Of a stretch of DNA of 16,244 nt, positions 8,013 through 16,244 are shown in pieces. Below the pieces are notes generated by a model, which was given only the letters and a program-made list of their open reading frames with translations, was not told where the DNA came from and ran no database searches. Source of the stretch: Spirogloea muscicola (taxonomy: Eukaryota > Streptophyta > Zygnematophyceae > Spirogloeales > Spirogloeaceae); NCBI GenBank assembly GCA_009602725.1, contig WELB01000215.1, positions 27,561-43,804 of the forward strand, read 5' to 3'. The position numbers and the translations under genes are program-made. Position 1 is the stretch's first letter; every line of letters begins with the position of its first letter.

Positions 8013-8471
8013 TCAGCGGAAGAGAGGCACCTGTTTAGGCATACGTTTCATAATCTCTTCGACAGGATCCTCAATCAAACTAGGACCTGCCGCAATTTCT
8101 GCTGGCGTAGCCGACAAGGATAGAGGTGTTCTAAGTTCCAACACTTCTTGTTTTGTCCTTCTGTACACAGCTCCAGCAGCACCAGTAAAATAGTTGGCAA
8201 ACAAGGTCATTCTCTGTCCTCGACCAACCACGTAACCCTGCACGTCTAACTCACAGAGTTCTGCCACAAAATGGTCTCTGACTTCTTCCAACGAGGACCC
8301 GTCAGGCATGCCCGTATATTTCGGGCGATCACCTGAAGCCATGTGTGTACGTCTGATGCGAGGGCGTTTGGCTTTCAATTCCGCCGGCTGCTGGAAATCT
8401 CCGGTCATTGGAGTATCTGCAGCAGCAGAAGGTTCGGGTAACACAAGAGTAGATCGACTAGTATCAGGCAC
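8013..8471 (-). CDS. gag: Gag capsid-like fragment of an LTR retrotransposon, minus strand
   Basis: 152 residues from ATG (8471-8469) to a stop at 8013-8015. The N-terminus is Pro/Ala/Ser-rich with a basic patch (KAKRPRIRR, residues 33-41). A segment at about 51-103 reads KYTGMPDGSSLEEVRDHFVA, then ELCELDVQGYVVGRGQRMTL, then FANYFTGAAGAVYRR. This resembles the start of a Ty3-type capsid domain: a P-x-Y/F-x-G entry, a helix, then a conserved small-residue block G-A-A-x-x-x-Y/W. There is no zinc knuckle on this strand. It faces the plus-strand nucleocapsid ORF tail to tail, about 50 bases from the end of the protease-like segment. The assignment rests on motif pattern. Confidence 0.5.
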   Translation of the reverse strand: MPDTSRSTLVLPEPSAAADTPMTGDFQQPAELKAKRPRIRRTHMASGDRPKYTGMPDGSSLEEVRDHFVAELCELDVQGYVVGRGQRMTLFANYFTGAAGAVYRRTKQEVLELRTPLSLSATPAEIAAGPSLIEDPVEEIMKRMPKQVPLFR

Positions 8472-8720
8472 ATCTGTGCTAATTGACTCTCAGAATGACA
8501 AGTTTTCCGGACCGCAATCTCATACCATGTTGTCTCAACAAAGAAGATTCAGCCAATCAGCAATGATAGAGCTGATGCGTTAGCCTCAGAAGCAAAGCAC
8601 TTCAAGAAGTCACAAAAGAAGATTACTCGAGTCTAGCAAGATGAGTAGGAGTCTGCTCGGCAAGCGAAGCGGTATGTAACGTACTCGGTCTTGCAACTCG
8701 GGCTCGACTTTTGTAACAGA

Positions 8721-8771
8721 TAGTCCAAACCGCTGCTTTGTAAATTACAGTCCAAACCGCGGCTTTTGTGA
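8721..8771 (+). repeat. Two-copy short tandem repeat (~23 bp)
   Basis: 8721-8743 and 8748-8771 share AGTCCAAACCGC followed by a near-identical TGCTTTGTAA or GGCTTTTGTGA. Confidence 0.75.
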
Positions 8772-8847
8772 CCCAATGCAACAATTGTAATCGGGAGTAT
8801 AGTTAATTTGCTGATCGTACGCAGGTCCAGGCTAAGGTACACTAGCT

Positions 8848-8942
8848 GCCGTTTGCCGCATGCTCTACGCACTACGCTCTCTGAGTGCAGTCGTGGACGC
8901 AGGCGCGGGGCCGTCTGCCGTATGCTCTACGCGCTACGCTCT
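8848..8942 (+). repeat. Duplicated 33-bp unit
   Basis: 8848-8880 and 8910-8942 match at 30 of 33 positions (GCCGTYTGCCGYATGCTCTA then CGCRCTACGCTCT). The period is 62. The spacer GAGTGCAGTCGTGGACGCAG also has partial echoes after the second copy. Confidence 0.8.
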
Positions 8943-9512
8943 TGGGGCGCAGGCGTGGGCAAGAGGGTGAAGCTTGCCGAGCGGGCTGCTCGGCTTGGGC
9001 TGCCCGCTTTGGCTTGGGCCGAGCGCTGCGGCGGCCGCCGGCCCTGGCCGGCCGGGCACTGTGAAGATCCGAGCGTTGCCTAATAGGCCAGGTTTGGCAC
9101 TGGCGACGCTGGGTGGCTAAGCTGAATGCCAGACTTGGTGTGGGTCACCCGGGTGGTGAGCTCCAGCGTTCCACAATCGGATGGTTGTCGTCGCGCGTGG
9201 GCTTGGGCCCTTGCCGCCGCGTTTTTATTATCGTTCCGTCACGTTGTCGTTGTCGCATTGGTGTCGCGTCGTCATTGTTGCTCCGCCATTGCGTCGTCGG
9301 GGTTGAGTTGGTTGAGCGGTTGCCTTGACTTCAGGCTGGAAGAGGTTTCCCATCCCCGACTCGTCTCACATCTGGAATGCGTGACTCAGCCGTAGAACAC
9401 ACGTGTCAAGCCAGGTCAACTGTTTCAGTCAGATCGACACAAATAGGCAGTCGACGGAATATTGCAGGATATCGTCCACTGTCCACATGACCAACATGTG
9501 TCCGATGCTTGT

Positions 9513-9773
9513 CTACTTAGCAGCTAGAAGTAAGGCAATGCCCTTTGCAGGCGAGCGCTGTAGGATTTTGGTGATTACATCAAGCGGATCAAATGTTACA
9601 GGGAAAAGCAAGGAAGCCACGGTACTACTGATGTTGGTCACGCCACAGAACGCCAGGAGGCAGACAGCAATAGCTACAAAAAGCACCGAGACCATGGCGA
9701 GATGCACGCGTCCGGTGTGTACCTCAGCCCACCTGATACAGAGCTTGTCATAATCATTTAGAACAAGATGCAT
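9513..9773 (-). CDS. Doubtful small hydrophobic ORF
   Basis: 86 codons on the minus strand. One strongly hydrophobic segment (residues about 25-45, LAMVSVLFVAIAVCLLAFCG) could be a membrane helix, and a second weaker one follows. Just before the helix is AEVHTGRVHLAM, which loosely recalls the E-x-x-x-G-R-x-A-M motif of chlorophyll-binding helices but with two extra residues. No neighbouring exon or matching splice site supports it. It may be an unspliced exon or chance. Confidence 0.2.
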   Translation of the reverse strand: MHLVLNDYDKLCIRWAEVHTGRVHLAMVSVLFVAIAVCLLAFCGVTNISSTVASLLFPVTFDPLDVITKILQRSPAKGIALLLAAK

Positions 9774-9877
9774 GTTTTACTACAACCTACTCCCACTGTC
9801 ATTCTTACAGCTAGAACATGGCTGCGTGTATGACAGCTGTAAAAGTGTTACCAGCACAGTGATTAAGGAGTGCACAA

Positions 9878-9913
9878 ATCCACATGCAGATCCACATGCA
9901 GATACATGTGCAG
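9878..9913 (+). repeat. Three tandem 12-mers
   Basis: ATCCACATGCAG at 9878-9889 and 9890-9901 are identical; ATACATGTGCAG at 9902-9913 differs at two positions. Confidence 0.85.
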
Positions 9914-10060
9914 GTCTCATGCACCTGAGGTTGCACCTTGCAAGACCACTGTGGGCATATTGCAGGCCAACCATCAGGAATACCCGATGGGCTTTGACTT
10001 TTGACAAGAGGATTTAGCTTTGGTAACACAAAAACTGCAATGTAATGGAACACATGCAGT

Positions 10061-10075
10061 GCAATGCAATGCAAT
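10061..10075 (+). repeat. (GCAAT)3 microsatellite
   Basis: Three perfect GCAAT units, flanked by further GCAAT/GTAAT-like words from about 10037. Confidence 0.8.
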
Positions 10076-11754
10076 GGAGTTTGCATCATCAAAACCAGTG
10101 CCCAGTTAAAGGGACGCAGGGAAGTAACTAGCTGTCTCGAGACAGGGGTAATACTCACCCCTCCTTTTCCAAACCTTGTGGAAGCTCACCAGGCTGGAAT
10201 GTACTGCCGTTGGCCTCATTATCAAGAGACCGAAGAACTAAAAAGTGTTGAACAACTATGTCATTCCGTCCCGCTTGCAAATGCGACAGGTACCATGAAG
10301 GGAACCAAGCCTGCAACAGCCAAAAACACCAACACATCACCGAGCCATCAGATATAAGCAATAACCAACTATACAGACAAATGAACTGGCACACTAACCC
10401 AGCTTTGATCTGAGTATGGACTGAAGCAGCTGGTCACTAAGTTTGACCTAAATCATTTGCATCTGCACCAGGCATGCCAGCCTACCTTTGTGACAATGCC
10501 ATGATTTTGACTGCTTATGACCAACGTCTGTCATTACTGCTATTGACCATCAATCTGTCGCCGTACGACAAGCTTTGCACAACCACAGACTAAGGCAGGC
10601 TAAGAGCATAGATACTGGTTCGAAATGTATGTGTGGCCTGACCTTTTGGATCTTCTTGAGGGTACCCATTACATGAGTGACGGTATCATTGAATTCGTCA
10701 AGCCTAAGCTGACTCCTTTCACTCAAATCTTATTTTGCTCGTATAGTCGCTCTGGCAAAATTTAATTGGGCTGTAATTTGAGCTAGGAGTTGCAGCAGTA
10801 TCTCAGCCTCGGCTATAGAGATTCTGGTAAAGTTCCTTGGCCATTGCTCCATATTGATGTTCTTCAGAGACGGATAGACCTGCACGGCGAGCAGTCAAAC
10901 TACTTCAGATGTCGTCTGACATACTTGTCTGGCAAAGTGCTGAATGGCTGCATGAAGGTGCACCTTGGCTGGATGCACAGCAAAAGAGCAAGTGACTACA
11001 GTGGTACGGACGACAGATAGCTCACAGAGATGGTGTTTCCATTTCCATTTGCGAGCAAAGGCTGAGAGCTTGACATGGTCTTGAAGCATGAAGTCCTTAC
11101 CTTATGTGCACCAATGCGACTGCATGTAGAGGTCTGCTTCACCTCCTTCGCAGTAGAAGAGGAGCGCACGAAGTCGGTCTTGATGCAAGTCGATGGCTCC
11201 GGGTCCTTACTCAGTCCCCCTCCCACTGGCCTCGTTGACCCATGTGACAAAGCATAACCGAAGCAAGCCCGGGAGAGCGCCGCCGCCGCGCCATAAAGCA
11301 GGCCAGGCATCACCATAGTGTGCCACGCCTTGGCCAGAAGAAGGGTTGCGCCGCAGCAGGTGGGGTCGTGGGGCGGAGCAAGCAACCGAATGAGCGTCGC
11401 ACTGCAGCACTGTATAGGCTGATGGGCCTTGTGCGTCTAGCTCTCGGCTGGGTCGCAGGGCGGGCTCTCCCAGCGACGAGAAAAGCGCGCTTTCGGAAGC
11501 GGGCTGAACGGGAGAAACGACGCTTCCAGTCAATGGACGGTGGCCATGAGTTTGCTGGGAAAGTGTATGTGCCACACCTCGACTCTTGTGGGCGGGCCGC
11601 AGGGAAATATCAAGCGGCTGCTGATATCTAAAAATCGGCTGTACACTGCCAGCCAGATGCATACAGGTGTTCATGACGGAGCCGTAGGAAAGGAGGAGGA
11701 AGGAGAGAGGAAGGTGGTGAGTCAGCAGTAGGAAGGAGGGAGGGGCGGGGAGAA

Positions 11755-11849
11755 GAAGTGGCACTCCCAATGGGGGCAAGGGCTGCGAAAAGCCAGCCCA
11801 AAAAGAATTCACAAAGGTTCAGAGGGGCCTAAGAGCGGTGAGCAGCTAC
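11755..11849 (+). repeat. Dispersed repeat, copy C (plus orientation, internally deleted)
   Basis: Same order of words as the copy at 15699-15812: AAGTG...CCCA.TG...GGGCTG.GAAA.CCAGCCC.AAAAAGAAT..ACA...GAGG...AGCAGCTAC. It is diverged (about 70% by eye) and lacks a block before the final AGCAGCTAC. Confidence 0.6.
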
Positions 11850-11959
11850 AAAGGGGCCTGAGGATGCAATGGTAAAACAGGGGGAGGATGGATCACTCAA
11901 TAAGTACGAGTGAGGAGCATCTCTGGTCTGCGGCTGCTTAGCACGGGTTACTGAGTGTC

Positions 11960-12073
11960 TCGTAGCAGCTTTGTTTCTGTTACTTAGCGCTTCCCCTGGC
12001 CCCCTTCTCGTACTCTGTTCATTCTCTTTCGGGCTGGTTGTTCCAGCCCCTATTCTCAATGGGCGAGCACTTT
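11960..12073 (-). repeat. Dispersed repeat, copy A (inverted)
   Basis: The reverse complement matches 15699-15812 at about 90% by eye with no indel over roughly 114 bases (shared words: GTTTCTGTTAC/TCTTAGCGC, CTGTTCATTCT, TCGGGCTGGTT, AGCCCCTATTCTCAATGGGC). Copy C lies about 110 bases to the left in the opposite orientation. Confidence 0.85.
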
Positions 12074-12077
12074 CTTC

Positions 12078-12099
12078 GGGGGAGGAGGGAGGGGCGGGG
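12078..12099 (+). other. G-quadruplex-forming motif
   Basis: Runs of 5, 3, 4 and 4 G with short loops fit the G3+N1-7 pattern. A related G-rich string (GGAGGGAGGGGCGGGGAG) is at about 11735-11751, next to repeat copy C. Confidence 0.6.
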
Positions 12100-12209
12100 A
12101 GACGGTGGCGGTGCTCTGCCGCCACCCGGGTCAACTCCTTCAAAGTCGTTGCCACAGGATGCCACGTGGCACCGCCTCGAGGTGGCGGAATGTCCCCGCC
12201 ATCGCTGGG

Positions 12210-12427
12210 CTTCCCCCTCGGCCTCCTCCCCTCCCTCCCCACCCTCTTCTCTCTCCCTCCCCTTCTCCCTCTCTCTCTCTCCCCCTTCGTCTTCTATTCC
12301 CTCTCCCGGCCTCCGCCTCCTTCTCCTCACCATCGCTGACCTTTCTGTCCGCCCTCACCCTATCCACCTCTCACTCCGCATCTCTCTTTCTCTCCCCAGC
12401 GTGTTCTCTCCCTCTCACTCTTTATAT
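12210..12427 (+). other. Long pyrimidine-rich (CT) tract
   Basis: About 200 bases of mostly C and T, including (CT)n runs at about 12249-12283, ending at a TATA-like TTTATATCC (12420-12428). It opens long meaningless ORFs on both strands. It could be a promoter-proximal CT tract, but no following gene is supported. Confidence 0.5.
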
Positions 12428-12439
12428 CCCCCCTTCTTG

Positions 12440-14720
12440 CATGTGGCACAGAAGTCGGTGGCGGGCGGCAGCCGACGGCTTCCCAGACGCCAGCGTGACA
12501 GGCCTGCCCCGGCCTGCTGCATTGTCTCTGTATGCACCTGGCTGGATCGACCACCTAGGTGCACTTCGTCATTCAAAGGGGCGGAGGGCTGTGAACAGAA
12601 AAGTGAAGAAAGGGGACAGCTTGCTCGGAGACCTTGACAAGATCTGTGTCCACGCCAGCATGTTAAGCCCGCGGAACGCTGCTTCTGCGAAAGCTCGCGG
12701 CAACAACTGGCCTCCGGAGGGCTTGGGTGACAACGGCGTCTCTCACGCCAAGCGGTGAGCTGGTACCGGCGGGGCATTCGCGATCATGTGGTGGCACTCT
12801 GCGAGCCACCTCAAGCACGGCAGGCTGATGCGTTTGCGCATTCACGGTCAATCTGCATTCTGCAGCCAGGGGTGCCGTGTGTCAATTGGTGTGCATGGAG
12901 ATATTCTGCATCGTCCTTACGTCACGTCCGTACGCCTTTCCACACTGGCTTGACCAGCGGGGGGTTAGAAACTTAGCGTCACCGATCAAGAGACGTTTCC
13001 CGCAGGACCGGACAGGTGGCGACGGCTGAGCTGCCGCCCGCCAAGCAACGTCCGCCACGACTGCTGTTGCTGTCAAGCCACGTTCCTCTTCGCGCCGAAG
13101 ACGGCGGGCGGCCACCACCAGCCCCCTGCTGTGGGCGGTTGCCTGGCTTTGGCCGCCCTCACCCACAAGAAACAGCTCTTCCAACGTAATGACTGTTCAA
13201 AGCCCTCGCGCCCTTTTGGAGAGCTACAAAATATTATAATCAATAAAAACAGGGAAGCAATGGTTGTGAGGGCCAGCCCAAAATCCCACAGCATCTACCA
13301 TACTACCAGCCAGGGCGAGTGCGGTGCGTGGCGAAACGTCAATTGGGGCGTGTCCTCGACTACAGTGCATGAGAGAAGGCGCGCGATACGCATGATTGGA
13401 GAGGGTGGCCAATTCAGGCCATGCATTGTTTAAGAATGGCGGGTGGTTGGCACACGAGCGCCGCCAGGTAGTGGCTAGCGGAAGTGGCGGATGCCCGCTG
13501 GCATCAGAAGCAGGGAAAGCAAACGGCTGACAACCCGTACCGCCTTCCCACTGTCAGGTGCGTGCTGATAGCGGCGGGCAATCCCCGCCAGGCATGGCCT
13601 TCCACGTGAAGCTGGTCAAACCTGCGTGTACTCCTTGGGCGGTGACCATGGCTGTGTCAGCGTTAGGCCATTCCCATTCTGGCGGTCGAATAGCGCCAAG
13701 CCTGCAGGCAGCCTAGGCCATAGGGCTGGCGAGCACTCACGACAATCACCACCCTCTAGACGCAGCGTGCGTATACCTGCTCGGACCCTCGCTTTCTTGA
13801 CCTCCTGACGCTGACGTCTTGCCAGCAGCTGCTCTGCGAATTTCCACAGAGACACGACCAACATTCCTGTTCACTGCCTAATCGTGCTACTTACACGGGA
13901 AGAAATCACCAGTCACCCTCCCTTCATGACACGTAAGTGCTGTCAACGTGGTTCAGAGGAGAATAAGTCATATTGCTTCCTTCAGAGGCAGAGGCTGCAA
14001 GGAGCCAGCCAGAGTTGGACAAGATCTTGGCGTGATGGTTCTAGCTCGCGTCATCTGGGGTTTGCAGGCAGTGGCAGAGATCTAGCGCAGTTGCTGTAAG
14101 GTTATGATAAGGAGCACAGTCTGCCTGGAGGCTGGGTTTCCTCGGTCGTCCACTTAAATGCGTCTGTGCACATCAGGCCAGAGAGGCCTCCATGTGGAAG
14201 CTCCGTAGAGCAGATTGCGAAGAGTCGTGAATGATCACCCCTGCTCGGCCAGCCGCCACAATGTCGAGGCAATGGCTGCTGGCACGGCGGTGACCGCTGC
14301 TCTTGGTATTGCCTCTCTTCAGCCTGAAGAGGCACACGCTGTTTACATTCGCTCATGTAGACCTTGGCAATGCCCTCCTAGAAACTGATGGATGTTTATG
14401 CCTGAGGCCCCTGCTACTAATCAGAAGTGGACTGCGCTTTCTGCTATGACTCGCAGACTGCGCTGAGAAAAGGCGAGCGCAGGCCGGCGGCAGCTGAGAA
14501 CGCCACACTCGAGCCCTCCTGCCTGCATGCGCCTCTTCGTCTTGCTGCAGCACGCAGAGGCGTCTGCCTTGCATCTGCACGCTGGGTGCTCTAGCAGCAT
14601 CTCCAGGTCGACGGCAGGGCGCCTCAGTCCTTCATCTGAGTATGTCTGAGTAGCTTGCTGACCAGGGGCTGTATGATGAACTGAGGATTTTTGAGAGGGC
14701 GTCCTTTTTGACATAATCAG
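12440..14720. other. Region without a supported gene
   Basis: No ORF shows a recognisable domain. A GGCGGGCGGCAGC word at about 12463 recurs inverted at about 13028-13042. AATAAAA is at about 13240. The ORF density reflects GC-rich sequence with few stops. Confidence 0.4.
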
Positions 14721-14776
14721 GGTCCCCAGTGTCGCCCATCCTGATAGCCAACAAGCAGTACAAGGTGGTTGATGGA
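14721..14776 (+). CDS. Plausible isolated exon (56 nt)
   Basis: Acceptor ATAATCAG ends at 14720 and donor GTGAGT begins at 14777, a near-consensus 5' splice site. In the frame starting at 14723 it reads SPVSPILIANKQYKVVDG with no stop (entry phase 2, exit phase 0); the other frames contain stops. KQYKV followed by G resembles the N-terminal strand of ribosomal protein bL21 (GGKQYKV..G), but 18 residues cannot settle this. A possible next acceptor is CATTGCAG ending at 14908. Confidence 0.35.
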
Positions 14777-15483
14777 GTGAGTGCTCAAAATGCCTGTTTC
14801 GGCTTATGTCGCTTCTACTTCTTGCCGAGGAGAAATAAGTGGACTAGAGACGTTGAACCATTAGCCTGACTTCAGGACTTTGATTGCCTGTGCACATTAG
14901 CATTGCAGATGTATGCCATTTGTGAGTCCCGCCTTTTTGGCAAGGTTTAATAAGAGCAACATCGAACCACCATCGTGCAGAAAGCGACATTCCATCTGCT
15001 ACTTGAAAGTGACAGCGGCAAAGGGTGGTGTGTTAGCCGGCCTGCGAGATGTGCTAGCGCGACGCAGGTCACAGAGGCTTACGATCACTTGCGTGCACAC
15101 GTCGTGCTGTTGGGCAGAACACCATTACACAAGGACAAACTTACAGGAGCAGCAGCGACGAGGCCAGTCTTTCGTCTGACGCTCATAACATTGACGTCCA
15201 TGACATCGTAGCACGCCTGCCCCTGCTTGCGCCGCTTTGTCGAATGCGCAGAGGAGCTCTCCCAAATGGGACGGGGGCTGTGAATGCGCCACTTCGCTTT
15301 CGCCAGGGGTTTGTGATTTCCAGGCCCTGTATTGAGGGCCTGGCTCGCCACCAGATGTAAACCCAAACCCTACCAATCAAACCATGAAGCATAAGCACAC
15401 CTGGCCAGCCGGCCCGCCACCCTGCCCATGGTGGTGGTTCTGCTCAGACGAGGACAGGCAAGAAGAACGCGGCCAGATTGACT
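14777..15483. other. Region without a supported gene
   Basis: No continuation of the candidate exon could be placed with confidence. It contains the hairpin at 15320-15343. Confidence 0.35.
15320..15343. other. Perfect 9-bp hairpin
   Basis: CCAGGCCCT, loop GTATTG, AGGGCCTGG. No T-run follows, and no gene ends here that would make a terminator role likely. Confidence 0.7.
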
Positions 15484-15486
15484 GGT

Positions 15487-15533
15487 GGCTGGGAAAGGCC
15501 AGCCCAAAGTAATGGACAAGGTCTGAAGGAGCT
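15487..15533 (+). repeat. Dispersed repeat, partial copy D
   Basis: GGCTGGGAAAGGCCAGCCCA followed by AAGTAATGGACAAGG parallels the central part of the copy at 15699-15812 (GGCTGAGGAAACCAGCCCGA and so on), in the same orientation. Diverged and short. Confidence 0.45.
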
Positions 15534-15698
15534 GGAGTGTGAGGACAGGTAAGGCGGTGGGCGGGAGTGCCAGGACGTTACCCCATGACCTCAGCTGGTC
15601 GGCTGGGCGGCGCCAGCCATCGATAGCAGTGGCAGCGAAGCCAAGACATGACTTGAGCAATGGCGGGCCTTGAGTGGCCTGAGTGGCCATGACTGGAG

Positions 15699-15812
15699 CA
15701 AGTGCTCGCCCATTGAGAATAGGGGCTGAGGAAACCAGCCCGAAAAAGAATGAACAGAATACGAGGAGGGGGCCAGGGGGAGCGCTAAGAAACAGAAACA
15801 AAGCAGCTACGA
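15699..15812 (+). repeat. Dispersed repeat, copy B (reference copy)
   Basis: From CAAGTGCTCGCCCATTGAG to AACAAAGCAGCTACGA. It is the inverted partner of 11960-12073 and is related to copies C and D. It lacks transposon coding capacity. It could be a SINE-like or MITE-like family; no Pol III boxes or terminal inverted repeats were identified. Confidence 0.85.
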
Positions 15813-16244
15813 TGGGTTCGTCTGGAGACGAACCCATAAAAGAAAAGCAGCTCCAGAAGAAAAGGCGATGGCTGTAAAAGGCCATTCTTTGCTGCCTCTG
15901 GCTCTGGCCAGGAAATTCCGTGTATTAGAAAGAAATGTAGGCCAAATGGCCAAGTACAAAGGCAAGCACATCTAAAGATCTACATAACCTACAGCAGAAT
16001 GACCCGCTCAATAACCACGGGTCAAAACATAAAGGTCGCTACTCGATGCATGAATACCAGATGCCAGAAACGGAGCCCTTCTGCCACCAACTAGAGCTCG
16101 CCCAGCTTTCTGGTGCAAGGCACTAGCCTGAGCACGCTGCAAACAGGCCGAAACTCGTCGTCGCAAGAGCGACAGATAGGCAGCTGGCAAGCCCATCTCA
16201 GCCGGAAACACATCTGCACGTCGAGTGTAGCCTAGATTGGCGAT
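15813..16244. other. Window end without a supported gene
   Basis: Both strands carry only short ORFs without recognisable motifs. Confidence 0.4.

Larger units (their letters stand above)
8472..9512. other. Region without a supported gene; GC-rich and GTC/CGT-rich patches
   Basis: Contains two short tandem duplications (annotated separately), a GC-rich segment at about 8960-9060 with hairpin-forming GCCGAGC/GCTCGGC words, and a TCG/GTC-rich stretch at about 9185-9310. No LTR end or primer-binding site could be recognised next to the minus-strand Gag. Confidence 0.4.
9774..11730. other. Region without a supported gene
   Basis: ORFs on both strands lack recognisable domains or a consistent splice structure. 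Short repeats lie at 9878-9913 and 10061-10075. A minus-strand ORF ending near 11101 with a GTAAGG donor-like site is the best exon candidate but stands alone. Confidence 0.4.

Noticed and set aside
10560-10640. GGTTCGAAA box resembling a tRNA B-box
   Set aside because: No matching A-box, anticodon stem or acceptor stem could be folded around it.
11101-11385. Minus-strand ORF ending at a GTAAGG donor-like site
   Set aside because: One splice-like site alone is not enough; no acceptor, partner exon or known motif was found.
11207-12777. Several long ORFs on both strands around the G-rich/CT-rich region
   Set aside because: They consist largely of Pro/Ser/Leu/Arg/Gly runs from the CT and GA tracts and overlap dispersed repeats; this is not coding evidence.
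15359-15378. AAACCCAAACCCTACC as telomere-like repeat
   Set aside because: Only two imperfect units; far too short for a telomeric or interstitial telomeric array.
1-16244. CRISPR array, bacterial operon or phage-like defence system
   Set aside because: No regularly spaced repeats, ribosome-binding sites or tightly packed ORFs; the introns show the DNA is eukaryotic.

Overview
The window looks like nuclear DNA of an intron-rich eukaryote, most likely a green alga or other member of Viridiplantae. The grounds are: a coding region split by six GT-AG introns of about 250-540 bases with intact phase; a relic of a plant-type two-domain phosphoethanolamine N-methyltransferase; a TGTAA motif about 200 bases after a stop codon, resembling the chlorophyte polyadenylation signal; and long intergenic stretches with decayed retrotransposon pieces and short dispersed repeats. 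I see no bacterial operon, CRISPR array, tRNA or rRNA. The placement is inference from few markers.

Positions 1-3531 (+): the best gene. It enters the window already inside an exon and runs through seven recognisable exons to a TGA stop. The visible part is about 365 residues: a poly-Arg/Ser-rich segment, a large low-complexity basic and acidic region of the SR/RE type, then a charged helical, coiled-coil-like C-terminal region. It looks like a nuclear RNA-processing type protein, but I do not recognise the family. Introns 1 and 6 each hold a tandem duplication.

Positions 3532-5015: 3' UTR and intergenic sequence with no convincing gene. Positions 5016-5438 (+): a 3'-truncated, frameshifted relic of phosphoethanolamine N-methyltransferase (two exons). 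Positions 5439-6838: no gene, but a complex foldback and duplicated repeat cluster at 6344-6700.

Positions 6839-8471: a degraded retroelement patch. A plus-strand ORF with two CCHC zinc knuckles (7092-7802) is followed, after one in-frame TAG, by a possible decayed aspartic-protease segment. A minus-strand ORF (8471-8013) looks like the capsid part of a Gag. The opposed orientation suggests an internal inversion or two collided copies.

Positions 8472-16244: mostly non-coding by my reading. They contain short tandem duplications, a G-rich/CT-rich region near 12.1-12.4 kb, a family of about 100-base dispersed repeats (copies near 11.8, 12.0, 15.5 and 15.75 kb), one plausible isolated exon (14721-14776), and a hydrophobic minus-strand ORF (9773-9513) of doubtful status. 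Many longer ORFs here are frames opened by low-complexity, stop-poor sequence. I did not find a convincing new biological system; the repeat structures and the rearranged Gag are the most unusual items.
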